Source: Aurantimonas marina
Lineage (GTDB): Bacteria > Pseudomonadota > Alphaproteobacteria > Rhizobiales > Rhizobiaceae
DNA length: 64,000 bases
Assembly (NCBI RefSeq): GCF_017183135.1
Contig: NZ_JADDXW010000005.1
Span: forward strand, 1-64,000
Direction: 5' to 3'
The notes below the pieces were generated by a model. The model saw only the letters and a program-made list of their open reading frames with translations, searched no databases and was not told the origin of the DNA. A program made the position numbers and the translations under genes. Of this stretch, positions 1-8,369 are shown piece after piece. The first letter of the stretch is position 1. Each line of letters opens with the position of its first letter.

Positions 1-1873
1 CCTCCGCGGGATGCGCAGTTCTGCTTATGCCCACGGCATCCGCGACAATCGAGGCGCCGCTGCGCGCAGAGTGAACGAGGGCACCGATCTGTTCTGCGGC
101 CATCGGCCGGCCGAAGTAAAAGCCCTGGACTTCCTCGCATCCCTGCGCTCTCAACAGGTCGGCTTGCTCGATCGTTTCGACCCCTTCGGCATTTGATTTC
201 ATGCCGAGGGCGCGACCGAGGCTGATGACTGCGTTGATGATACTGTCGGCATCCTTGTCACGGCCGATATCGGCGATGAAGGACCGGTCGATCTTGATCT
301 TGTCGAAGGGAAAACGCCGGAGATAGCTCAAGCTGGAATAACCTGTTCCAAAATCATCCATGGCAATCTTCACGCCCAATTCCTTCAGTGCGGTCAGGAT
401 GGCGATGGTTGCGTCGGTATCTTGCAGCAGAACACCCTCGGTGATTTCCAACTCCAAACGCCCGGCATCCATGCCGCTCTCTTCGAGTGCATGCTGGACC
501 ACCGCCACCAGATTGCCGCGGCGAAACTGCACCGGCGAGACATTGACCGCGACTTTCAACGACGGCCAAGCCTGGGCCTGGCGGCAGGCCGTATGAATGA
601 CCCAGTCGCCGATCGGCAGGATCAACCCCGTCTCTTCGGCAAGGGGAATGAAACGATCCGGCGCAATCCATCCCTGCTCCGGATGATTCCAGCGGATCAG
701 GGCCTCGACGCCGATGAGCGCGCTTGTCGCCAGGTCGATCTGAGGCTGGAAGTGCAACTGCAACTGGTCGTTTGCCAACGCCCGGCGCAGGTCGATTTCC
801 ATCATCTTTCGCTCCAGTAAGCGACGATTCATGTCCTCCTCGAAGAATTGGTAGTTTCCGCGCCCGCCGCTCTTGGCGCGATAAAGCGCCATATCGGCCT
901 GCTGAAGCAGATGCGATGGATCGGCTTGTCCGCCGGGCTCACAAATCGTGATGCCGATGCTTGCGCCGATCATCACCTCTTGCCCTGAAAGGTCGAACGG
1001 CTCTGCGAGAATGGCGACAAGTCTTTGCGCCAGCCGTGCGGCGCCTGCGGGTTGGACAATGCGCTTCTGAATGATGGCGAACTCATCCCCACCCAGGCGA
1101 GACAACACGTCGTTCTGGCGTAGGGCCGCGCTCATTCGCTCACTGGCCTGTTGCAGCAACTGGTCGCCTGCGGCGTGACCCAACAGGTCGTTGACTTCCT
1201 TGAAGTGATCGAGGTCGAGAAAAAGCACGGCGGCAGGCGTTCCGTCACGCTCGACATCGGCCATCGTGTGGGCCATCCACTCTTGAAAAACGGCGCGATT
1301 GGGCAAGTTGGTGAGGGCGTCGTGGCTTGCCAGAAACGAGGCTCGTTCGATCACTTTCCGTAACACGCACAGTGGTACCGCGCGCAAGGCGATGAAAATG
1401 CCCGCGCCGAAAAGGCCGGACAGCAGGAACACCATGAAGCTCTGGATCAGCTGCGGCCGCAGCGAGCGCTCGAACTCTACACGCCCGACGATCACTCCGG
1501 CATCGTAAAGCGCGTGGCTATCGCGAATGATGGGTCCCAGAAGGGGCGCGTCTGTTGCGCGTTCGGCGACGAGATCGCCATTCTTGGCGAAAACCCGTTG
1601 AATGTCTGTGGTGGTGTCGTGCTCGGTGCTGACGAGCAACTCCTCGATGCGCAGTGTTTCGAACTGCCACATTCTCGGGTTGTTGCCGATCAGTTGCGAA
1701 ATCAGCTTCGCGTTGATTTCAGTGGTGGATTCAATATATCCGTTATTGTATTCATAAACATAATAAAAGTGCAGGGCGGGCAAAACCAATGCGACGATCA
1801 TGGCCGCCGCCGCCGCCACTGCCGTGGTAAACGCTAAGGCAGAATCGTCTATCTCTTTCGATCGATTGAGCAC
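1..1873 (-). CDS. Membrane GGDEF-EAL cyclic-di-GMP protein with extracytoplasmic sensor (3' partial)
   Basis: Bifunctional-type c-di-GMP enzyme; the C-terminus runs off the left edge in frame. The start is GTG at 1873, because TAG lies in frame a few codons upstream. About 624 codons are visible. A membrane helix lies near residues 19-40, an extracytoplasmic segment of about 100 residues follows, and a second helix spans about 143-163. The GGDEF domain has an intact GGDEF motif near residue 260 and an RQND inhibitory site five residues before it. The EAL domain keeps EALIRW, NVSPVQF, the Glu of LEITEG, MDDFGTGYS, KIKIDRSF and VQGFYFGRP, so both activities look possible. It starts 21 nt after the stop of the binding-protein gene at 1895-2725 and is probably cotranscribed. 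I infer that the binding protein feeds a periplasmic signal to it. Net synthesis or hydrolysis cannot be predicted. Confidence 0.9.
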   Translation of the reverse strand, partial: MLNRSKEIDDSALAFTTAVAAAAAMIVALVLPALHFYYVYEYNNGYIESTTEINAKLISQLIGNNPRMWQFETLRIEELLVSTEHDTTTDIQRVFAKNGDLVAERATDAPLLGPIIRDSHALYDAGVIVGRVEFERSLRPQLIQSFMVFLLSGLFGAGIFIALRAVPLCVLRKVIERASFLASHDALTNLPNRAVFQEWMAHTMADVERDGTPAAVLFLDLDHFKEVNDLLGHAAGDQLLQQASERMSAALRQNDVLSRLGGDEFAIIQKRIVQPAGAARLAQRLVAILAEPFDLSGQEVMIGASIGITICEPGGQADPSHLLQQADMALYRAKSGGRGNYQFFEEDMNRRLLERKMMEIDLRRALANDQLQLHFQPQIDLATSALIGVEALIRWNHPEQGWIAPDRFIPLAEETGLILPIGDWVIHTACRQAQAWPSLKVAVNVSPVQFRRGNLVAVVQHALEESGMDAGRLELEITEGVLLQDTDATIAILTALKELGVKIAMDDFGTGYSSLSYLRRFPFDKIKIDRSFIADIGRDKDADSIINAVISLGRALGMKSNAEGVETIEQADLLRAQGCEEVQGFYFGRPMAAEQIGALVHSARSGASIVADAVGISRTAHPAE

Positions 1874-1894
1874 GTTTACACCACCAGGTTTCTA

Positions 1895-2725
1895 TTATTC
1901 GGCCATCGGGCTATGGCCCGTATTGGCAAGGATGTTTTGACCTTCTGCTGAGTTCACGAAGGCGACGAACGCCATCGCTGGCGTGGTGGTGTCAGACTTG
2001 GTCACGAGATGCAGATCCTTGACGAAGTCGTAATCAGCTTGCGCGGCGAGGACGGCCGTCGGCATGACGCCGTCCAGCGACAGAACCTTGAGCCGCCGGC
2101 CTTCTGTCGCAATCTGGCCGATCGCAATGAGGCCGATTGCGCCCGGCAACCGCTCCAGCGCCTCGGCATTGTCCTGATCGTTCGTGGCCGAGACCAACCC
2201 AGGACGACCGAAGGCGACGTCGACGGCGCGTTCCATGCCGGGCGAAAGCTGGCGCAGCAACTGGATGTCGGTCTCCGAAGCTGGGCGCAGCACAAGGCGT
2301 ATGATCGTTCCGTCCGGCCACCGCGTCGTTTCGCCCGCATAAATAGCCGCGAGTTCACCGGGGGTGATTTCTGCGATGGGCGCGTCAGGTGATGTCACGA
2401 CGGCGAGGGGCGTGCGGGCATAAAGACGGCTTGTCGCGCCGGCCGTGCGTTCCTCGTCCTTGAGGGCGCGGGAACTGACCGCAATATCCACGGCGCCCGC
2501 AAGCAATGCCTTGATGCCACCGCTGCTACCCAGGCTGGGCAGTACCTCGATCTGAGTGGCGGGGTGTTCCTTCATGAAGGACGCGCCGAGAAGCCGCATC
2601 CCGCCAAGTGCCCCGCCCGTCCCGCCGATCCGGACAGTCTCGGCTTGTGCCAGCGCAATGCCGGCCAGTGTCGTGGCGGCAATAATAGTTGAGAGTGAAA
2701 CTATTGGAAATATATTCAGTCTCAT
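1895..2725 (-). CDS. PstS-like periplasmic substrate-binding protein
   Basis: Type 2 periplasmic binding protein of the PstS kind, 276 residues. A signal peptide occupies about residues 1-28, with cleavage after IALAQA. The mature start carries a Gly-rich strand, and the segment GSSGGIKALLAGAVDIAVSS matches the phosphate-type ligand loop of PstS relatives. No permease or ATPase gene (pstC, pstA, pstB) is next to it, which argues against simple uptake. The downstream partner is the membrane GGDEF-EAL protein only 21 nt away. I infer a sensor role: ligand-bound protein contacting the extracytoplasmic domain of that enzyme. The ligand (phosphate, another oxyanion, or none) cannot be read from the sequence. 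Upstream are inverted repeats at 2808-2845. Confidence 0.82.
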   Translation of the reverse strand: MRLNIFPIVSLSTIIAATTLAGIALAQAETVRIGGTGGALGGMRLLGASFMKEHPATQIEVLPSLGSSGGIKALLAGAVDIAVSSRALKDEERTAGATSRLYARTPLAVVTSPDAPIAEITPGELAAIYAGETTRWPDGTIIRLVLRPASETDIQLLRQLSPGMERAVDVAFGRPGLVSATNDQDNAEALERLPGAIGLIAIGQIATEGRRLKVLSLDGVMPTAVLAAQADYDFVKDLHLVTKSDTTTPAMAFVAFVNSAEGQNILANTGHSPMAE

Positions 2726-2807
2726 GTAACAATTACCTTGTCCGCATGACTTTCCGGTACGGTGCCAAAATCTACGCAGAGAAAGTTTACGATTTGGTCG
2801 ATTGCTT

Positions 2808-2845
2808 TTGCCGTGGCAATAAGTCGCTTATGTTAACAATAAGCG
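2808..2845 (-). promoter_or_regulatory. Candidate operator: two inverted repeats upstream of the binding protein/GGDEF-EAL operon
   Basis: Two inverted repeats lie 80-120 bp upstream of the binding-protein start. One is CGCTTAT-N7-ATAAGCG at 2825-2845, the other TTGCC-N2-GGCAA at 2808-2819. Both sit in an AT-rich patch that stands out from its surroundings. This arrangement is typical of a regulator-binding region. It does not match the Pho box pattern (CTGTCAT repeats), so PhoB control is not supported. No regulator can be named. Confidence 0.4.
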
Positions 2846-2994
2846 GCCACGGGCCTGAGTTCGGCCGACGCGCGTGATGGCGACATGCCCACCCGCCCGA
2901 TGCGCCGACACAAGGCAGGCCGTCAGGGAAGCTTGGGTTCTCGACAGCGGCACTCACCAGGCCGGAGGGATGGCCAAACTATTTGTGCGTCCGT

Positions 2995-3513
2995 TCACCC
3001 GCCCCACCGTAGTCGCCGCAGCGCTTCGCCCGCAGCCATGCCGGTGGCGATGGCAAGGTTGAGCGAGCGGCCGCCGCCGTCCATCGGGATGGTCACCGCG
3101 GCGTCGGCGAGCGCATGGACCGTGTCCGGAACCCCGGCGCTTTCGCGGCCGAACAACAGGATGTCGCCGGGTGCAAAGGCGAAGTCGGTATAGCGGAGCG
3201 ACGCCTTGGTGGTGAACAGGACGAGCCGCCGCTCGGCCGCCCTGCGCGCCGCCTCGAAGGCGGACAAGTCCACATGGCGGACGAGGCGGGACATGGCGAG
3301 GTAATCCATGCCCGCCCGCTTCAGCGCCCGGTCGGAGAGGTCGAATCCCGCCGGCTCGATGATCTCGACGGCAAGGCCAAGACAGGCGCCGAGCCGCAGG
3401 ATCGTGCCGGTGTTGCCGGCGATGTCGGGCTGGTAAAGGGCGAGGGACACCGGTCCGGGCCCCATCGGGACGGCCATCTTGCCCGGCTCGTGGTCGTCGC
3501 GATCCTGCGTCAT
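2995..3513 (-). CDS. trmL: tRNA (cytidine(34)-2'-O)-methyltransferase TrmL
   Basis: SPOUT-class methyltransferase, 172 residues, that would use S-adenosylmethionine to methylate the wobble ribose of certain leucine tRNAs. The trefoil-knot motifs are visible: LYQPDIAGNTGTILRL near the N-terminus, LLFGRESAGVP, and IPMDGGGRSLNLAIATG near the C-terminus. The first 12 residues are polar and poorly defined, so Met13 (3477) is an alternative start that would give the usual family length. It is divergent from the ABC exporter pair. The 270 bp downstream hold the control region of the binding-protein operon rather than a gene. Confidence 0.92.
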   Translation of the reverse strand: MTQDRDDHEPGKMAVPMGPGPVSLALYQPDIAGNTGTILRLGACLGLAVEIIEPAGFDLSDRALKRAGMDYLAMSRLVRHVDLSAFEAARRAAERRLVLFTTKASLRYTDFAFAPGDILLFGRESAGVPDTVHALADAAVTIPMDGGGRSLNLAIATGMAAGEALRRLRWGG

Positions 3514-3691
3514 CGGTAGCCTTGCCTGACATCATGGGGGCGGCAAGCCGCGTCCGACGTCGCCGAAGCCGTGAATCCGCCTCGGTTCGTCCTATATCGA
3601 AGGTACCGCCTCGCCACAGCCGGTTGCCGTCCGAAAAAGCTCGGTCCTGCCTGTTTCGTCGAATGGGCGTCCGATCCGATGGGAAGTTTTG

Positions 3692-5572
3692 ATGTTTTCG
3701 TTGTTCGAGCGGATGGTCGAGCCGTTTCCCGACCAGGAGCTTGAGACCCCGCCGGGCGGCGGGCTGTTCCGCTTCGTCTGGTTCTATGCCAAGCCGGCCT
3801 GGCCGTTGCTCGCCGCGATGGCGGCGCTCACCGCGCTGATCTCGATCGTCGAGGTCTCGCTGTTCGCGTTTCTCGGCCAGATCGTCGACTGGTTCTCCGG
3901 CATCTCGCGCGAGACGTTCATCGCTGAGCGGGGATGGGCCCTGGCCCTGATGGGCTTCGTCGTGCTGGCGGTGCTGCCGGGGCTGGTGTTCCTGTCGGGC
4001 CTCGTCACCTTCCAGGCGCTCGCCGGCAATTTTCCGATGCGGTTTCGCTGGATGGTGCATCGCTGGCTGCTCGGCCATTCGATGAGCTTCTTCAGCGACG
4101 AATTCGCCGGGCGGATCTCGACCAAGCTGATGCAGACCGCGCTGGCGGTGCGCGAGACGGTGATGAAGGCGCTCGATGTCCTGCTTTATGTCGCGGTGTA
4201 TTTCACCGGCGTCGTGGTGCTGGTGGCGGCGGCCGACTGGCGGCTGGCACTGCCCTTTCTCGGCTGGCTGGCACTCTACGCGCTGATGTTGTGGTATTTC
4301 ATCCCGCGCCTCGGCGCCGTCGCCGAGCGGCAGGCCGGCGCCCGCGCCGAGATGACCGGGCGGGTAGTGGATGCCTACAGCAACATCGCGACGGTGAAGC
4401 TGTTCGCCCATACGCGGCGGGAGGCCGACTATGCCCGCGACTCCATGCGCGGCTTCCTGACGACGGTGCATGGCCAGATGCGGTTGGTGAATCTGTTCCA
4501 GCTGTCGCTTTACCTCCTGAACTCGATGCTGCTGACCGGTGTCGGTGCCCTTGGCATTTCGCTTTGGCTGTCCGAACTGGTCACGGTCGGGGCGCTCGCG
4601 GCGGCGATCGGCCTGGTGCTTCGCATCAACGGCATGTCGCAATGGATCATGTGGGAAGTGGCGGCGCTGTTCGAGAATATCGGCACCATCCGCGACGGGA
4701 TGGCGACGTTTTCGACGCCGCGGACGATCGCCGATCGACCGGAAGCGCCGAAGCTTGTGGTGCCGACGGGCGAGATCGTCTTCGACCGGGTGTCCTTCGA
4801 TTACGGCAAGGGTGGTGGCGTCTTGCGCGATTTCGACCTCAATGTGCGGCCGGGCGAAAAGATCGGCCTGGTCGGGCGCTCCGGCGCCGGCAAGTCGACG
4901 ATCCTCAACCTCCTCCTGCGCTTCCACGACGTCGAGGCGGGGCGCATCCTGATCGACGGGCAGGATATTTCCGGCGTCACGCAGGCTTCGCTGAGAGAAC
5001 AGATCGGCATGGTAACGCAGGACACCGCGCTGCTGCACCGCTCCATCCGTGACAACATCCTCTACGGGCGCCCTGAGGCGAGCGAGGCCGAACTGACGCG
5101 CGCCGTCGAACGGGCGGAGGTCGCCGGCTTTATCGAGGAGTTGCGCGACGCCGAGGGGCGGCAGGGCCTCGACGCCGAGGTCGGCGAGCGCGGCGTCAAG
5201 CTGTCGGGCGGCCAGCGTCAGCGCATCGCGATCGCCCGGGTCATGCTGAAGGACGCGCCGATCCTCCTTCTCGACGAGGCCACCTCGGCGCTCGATTCGG
5301 AAGTGGAGGCGGCGATCGCCGCCAATCTCTACCGGCTGATGGCGGGCAAGACGGTCATCGCCGTCGCCCACCGGCTGTCGACCATCGCCGCGCTCGACCG
5401 GCTGGTTGTCCTCGATCGCGGCCGCATCGTCGAAGAGGGCACCCACGCCGAACTGGTGGGCCGGGACGGGCTCTATGCCCAGCTCTGGGCGCGGCAGGCC
5501 GGCGGCTTCCTCTATTGCGATCCGCCCGAGGACGGGACGGGCGAGGAATCGGATCTCAGGGCGGCGGAATGA
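3692..5572 (+). CDS. ABC exporter half-transporter (first of tandem pair)
   Basis: Fused membrane-ATPase half-exporter of the MsbA/multidrug type, 626 residues, in the inner membrane. The N-terminal half holds a six-helix type-1 exporter domain (about residues 25-330). The C-terminal nucleotide-binding domain has Walker A GRSGAGKST near residue 395, signature LSGGQRQR near 505, Walker B ILLLDEATSALD near 525 and a switch His in AVAHRLS. The ATG at 3692 is preferred over the TTG directly before it and has GGGAAG upstream. Its stop overlaps the start of the second half-transporter by 4 nt (ATGA), so the two are translationally coupled and probably act as a heterodimer. Substrate unknown. This pair ahead of petABC is, as I recall, a common rhizobial arrangement. 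Confidence 0.9.
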   Translation: MFSLFERMVEPFPDQELETPPGGGLFRFVWFYAKPAWPLLAAMAALTALISIVEVSLFAFLGQIVDWFSGISRETFIAERGWALALMGFVVLAVLPGLVFLSGLVTFQALAGNFPMRFRWMVHRWLLGHSMSFFSDEFAGRISTKLMQTALAVRETVMKALDVLLYVAVYFTGVVVLVAAADWRLALPFLGWLALYALMLWYFIPRLGAVAERQAGARAEMTGRVVDAYSNIATVKLFAHTRREADYARDSMRGFLTTVHGQMRLVNLFQLSLYLLNSMLLTGVGALGISLWLSELVTVGALAAAIGLVLRINGMSQWIMWEVAALFENIGTIRDGMATFSTPRTIADRPEAPKLVVPTGEIVFDRVSFDYGKGGGVLRDFDLNVRPGEKIGLVGRSGAGKSTILNLLLRFHDVEAGRILIDGQDISGVTQASLREQIGMVTQDTALLHRSIRDNILYGRPEASEAELTRAVERAEVAGFIEELRDAEGRQGLDAEVGERGVKLSGGQRQRIAIARVMLKDAPILLLDEATSALDSEVEAAIAANLYRLMAGKTVIAVAHRLSTIAALDRLVVLDRGRIVEEGTHAELVGRDGLYAQLWARQAGGFLYCDPPEDGTGEESDLRAAE

Positions 5573-7470
5573 TGGACCGGTTCCTCAAGCGCTTCGAGAC
5601 GCTGCTCGATCCGTTCGACGACGAGGGCGCCGGTGGCGGGGGCTCGGCGCCCGACCGGATCGGCCAGCTCCAGCCGCTGCCGGATGAGACCAACCGCTTC
5701 ATCTGGCACTTCGCCAAGCAGGCGAAATGGCCGCTGCTGGGCCTGCTGGCCACCGGCGGCCTGACCGGCGGCATCGAGGCGGTGTTGTATACCGGCGTCG
5801 GCTGGCTGATCGACGCGCTGGCGCGGTCGTCGCCGGCGACGCTGTTCGGGGAGCATTTCTGGCTGATCGCGGGCCTCGCCTTGCTGACGCTGGTCGGCCG
5901 GGCGGCGATCCTGCTTCTGTCGTCGGTCCTCGAGGAACAGGTGATCTCGCCGAGCTTCTACAACCGCATCCGCTGGCAGAGCTACCGCCGGCTGATGGAG
6001 CAGCCCTACACATTTTTCCAGAACGACTTCGCCGGCCGGCTGGCGCAGAAAGTTCAGCAGGTGGGCGCGGCGACCGGCGACCTGATTACCACGATCCTGC
6101 AGACCTTCTGGTCCTTCGTCACCTTCATCGTACTGACCGTGACCATTCTCGGCGTGCTCGACTGGCGCATGGCGGTTGTGCTCGGCGCCTGGGCGCTCGG
6201 CTATGTCTGGATCGTTCGCAACCTCTTGCCGAAAATCCGCAAATACGGCCGGGCGTCTGCCGACGCGCGCTCGATCGTCTCGGGCCGGGTCGTCGACAGC
6301 TTCACCAACATCCTGTCGGTCAAGCTGTTCGACTCGGCGCGCAGTGAGGATTCCTTCGTCAAGGCGGGATTCTCGAATTTGGTCGACGCGACCCGGCGGA
6401 TGACGCGGGCGCTGACCGAGGTGCGCACCGCCGTCGCCGTCCTCAACGGCGTCATGATGACCGGCGTCGGCGCGGTGGCGATCCTTGGCTGGCAGGCCGG
6501 CGGCATCACCACCGGCGGCGTCGCCACCGCCCTCGGCCTGGTGCTGCGGCTCAACCAGATGTCCGGCTGGATGATGTTCAACATCAACGGTCTGGTCCGC
6601 AATTACGGCACTATCCAGGACGCCGTCGCGACCGTCGGACAGCTGCCGACGTTGGTTGACGAGCCCGATGCCGAACCGCTGAACGCCGAGCGCGGAGCCA
6701 TCCGCTACGAGAATGTCAGCTTCCACTATGGCAAGGGCGGCGGCGTCGTCGAGGATCTGTCGCTGGCGATCCGGCCGGGCGAGAAGATCGGGCTGGTCGG
6801 CCGCTCGGGCGCCGGCAAGACGACGCTGGTCAATCTGCTCCTGCGCCTCTACGACCTCGAGGGCGGACGCATCCTGATCGACGGCCAGGATATTTCCGGC
6901 GTGACGCAAGCCTCGCTGCGCGGCGCCATCGGCGTCGTCACGCAGGACACCTCGCTCTTGCACCGCTCGATCCGCGACAACATCGCCTATGGAAGGCCGG
7001 GTGCCGACGAGGGCGACATATTGTCGGCGGCCGAACGGGCCAACGCCGAGGATTTCATCCCCACCCTGCGCGACCCGAAGGGCCGCACCGGCTACGACGC
7101 CCATGTCGGCGAGCGCGGCATCAAGCTGTCGGGCGGCCAGCGCCAGCGCATCGCGATCGCCCGTGTGCTTTTGAAGGACGCGCCGATCCTGGTGCTGGAC
7201 GAGGCGACTTCGGCGCTGGATTCAGAGGTCGAGGCGGCCATCCAGGAGAATCTGACGAAGATGATGGAGGGCAAGACCGTCATCGCCATCGCCCACCGTC
7301 TTTCGACCATCGCCGCGATGGACCGGCTGATCGTGCTCGACGAAGGCCGGATCGTCGAGGAGGGCAGTCATGCGGAGCTGGTGGCGCGGGACGGACTCTA
7401 TGCCAGCCTCTGGGCCAGGCAGTCGGGCGGGTTCCTGTACGGGCGGCAGGAGGAGGAGGCGGCAGAGTAG
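5569..7470 (+). CDS. ABC exporter half-transporter (second of tandem pair)
   Basis: Second half-exporter, 633 residues from the ATG at 5569 that overlaps the previous stop. It is clearly paralogous to its upstream neighbour: long near-identical stretches occur around Walker A (GRSGAGKTT near residue 410), the signature (LSGGQRQRIAIARV near 519) and Walker B (ILVLDEATSALD). Both proteins keep the catalytic Glu after Walker B and canonical signature motifs. If they heterodimerise, both ATP sites should be competent, unlike heterodimers with one degenerate site. The C-terminus ends in an acidic run. Homodimers cannot be excluded. Substrate unknown; lipid or drug export are family possibilities only. 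Confidence 0.9.
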   Translation: MMDRFLKRFETLLDPFDDEGAGGGGSAPDRIGQLQPLPDETNRFIWHFAKQAKWPLLGLLATGGLTGGIEAVLYTGVGWLIDALARSSPATLFGEHFWLIAGLALLTLVGRAAILLLSSVLEEQVISPSFYNRIRWQSYRRLMEQPYTFFQNDFAGRLAQKVQQVGAATGDLITTILQTFWSFVTFIVLTVTILGVLDWRMAVVLGAWALGYVWIVRNLLPKIRKYGRASADARSIVSGRVVDSFTNILSVKLFDSARSEDSFVKAGFSNLVDATRRMTRALTEVRTAVAVLNGVMMTGVGAVAILGWQAGGITTGGVATALGLVLRLNQMSGWMMFNINGLVRNYGTIQDAVATVGQLPTLVDEPDAEPLNAERGAIRYENVSFHYGKGGGVVEDLSLAIRPGEKIGLVGRSGAGKTTLVNLLLRLYDLEGGRILIDGQDISGVTQASLRGAIGVVTQDTSLLHRSIRDNIAYGRPGADEGDILSAAERANAEDFIPTLRDPKGRTGYDAHVGERGIKLSGGQRQRIAIARVLLKDAPILVLDEATSALDSEVEAAIQENLTKMMEGKTVIAIAHRLSTIAAMDRLIVLDEGRIVEEGSHAELVARDGLYASLWARQSGGFLYGRQEEEAAE

Positions 7471-7790
7471 GTGCGATCTACGATCGTACGTGGCATGCTC
7501 ATTGGACAGCCGTCCATTGCCCGCACAACGCTCCTTGAAGGGCACAAGGCGCCCGGCCGGGTGCGTTCCGCGTCAGCGCGACAAGCGTTTCCGACTCACT
7601 TGCGCATACGTCGTCATGCCGCAGTCTTTCATCTGGACAATCGCTCGTTTCCCCGCCTAAAACCCGCGCGAAATCTCGATCTTTTTGGGGAGTGCGGCGA
7701 AAATGCGTCGCCTCTCCCCTTGCCGCGCGGGTTTAAATCCGCAAGAAGCGGTGCAATCCGCGCGAGACCAGTCAAGGAGTGGCAGCCGCC
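7471..7790 (+). promoter_or_regulatory. petABC leader region with nested inverted repeats
   Basis: This 320-bp gap between the ABC pair and petA holds no credible gene. It contains an 11-bp perfect inverted repeat, AAACCCGCGCG at 7660-7670 and CGCGCGGGTTT at 7724-7734. Inside it is a second hairpin, GGGGAG...GGCGA at 7687-7699 facing TCGCC-T-CTCCCC at 7708-7719. No U-run follows, so it is not a plain terminator; it could be a structured 5' leader of petABC or a protein-binding region. A 10-bp palindrome, TACGATCGTA, lies at 7479-7488. AAGGAG at 7774-7779 is the petA ribosome-binding site. Confidence 0.4.
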
Positions 7791-8351
7791 GTGAGCGTCA
7801 ACGAACACGCCGACCCGAACCGTCGGGACTTTCTCTACATCGCCACCGGCGCGATTGGCGCGGTCGGCGCCGCCGCCTTCCTCTGGCCGTTCATCGACCA
7901 GATGAATCCGGACGCCGCGACGTTGGCGCTGTCCGAGATCGAGGTTGACGTCAGCCAGGTCGCCGAGGGTCAGTCGATTACCGCCAAGTGGCGCGGCAAG
8001 CCCGTCGCCGTTCGGCAACGCACGGCCAAGGAAATCGAGGAAGCCAAGGCCACGGGTCTCTCCGACCTCAAAGACCCTGTGGCACGCAATGCCAACCTCG
8101 CGGGCGACGCCCCGGCGACCGACGTGAATCGGGCTGCGCCCGGCAAGGAAGCCTGGCTCGTGATGGTGCAGGTCTGCACTCATCTCGGTTGCATCCCGCT
8201 GGGCGAATCGGGCGTGTATGGCGGCTGGTTCTGCCCGTGCCACGGCTCCGCCTACGACACGGCCGGTCGCATCCGTTCGGGCCCGGCGCCGGAGAACATG
8301 GCGATCCCGCCCTTCGAATTCACGTCCGACACGACCGTTCGCATCGGCTGA
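7791..8351 (+). CDS. petA: Ubiquinol-cytochrome c reductase Rieske iron-sulfur subunit
   Basis: Rieske [2Fe-2S] subunit of the cytochrome bc1 complex, passing an electron from ubiquinol to cytochrome c1; 186 residues. The N-terminus has a twin-arginine NRRDFLYI motif followed by a single hydrophobic segment (about residues 17-36), so the cofactor domain is Tat-exported and stays anchored. Cluster ligands are C129-T-H131 with C134, and C148-P-C150-H151-G-S; C134 and C150 form the usual disulfide. The GTG at 7791 is chosen over the GTG at 7779 because AAGGAG ends 11 nt before it. It is first gene of petABC, 18 nt before petB. Confidence 0.96.
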   Translation: MSVNEHADPNRRDFLYIATGAIGAVGAAAFLWPFIDQMNPDAATLALSEIEVDVSQVAEGQSITAKWRGKPVAVRQRTAKEIEEAKATGLSDLKDPVARNANLAGDAPATDVNRAAPGKEAWLVMVQVCTHLGCIPLGESGVYGGWFCPCHGSAYDTAGRIRSGPAPENMAIPPFEFTSDTTVRIG

Positions 8352-8369
8352 CAGGGAGAAAGTTCGAAT

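Noticed and set aside
1895-2725. The binding protein as PstS of a phosphate transporter
   Set aside because: No pstC, pstA, pstB or phoU follows; the next gene is a GGDEF-EAL enzyme, and no Pho box is seen upstream.
2954-5446. 830-residue open frame on the minus strand
   Set aside because: It lies opposite the first ABC exporter gene and trmL, is rich in Arg/His/Asp/Gln, and has no domain. It is an antisense frame produced by high GC3.
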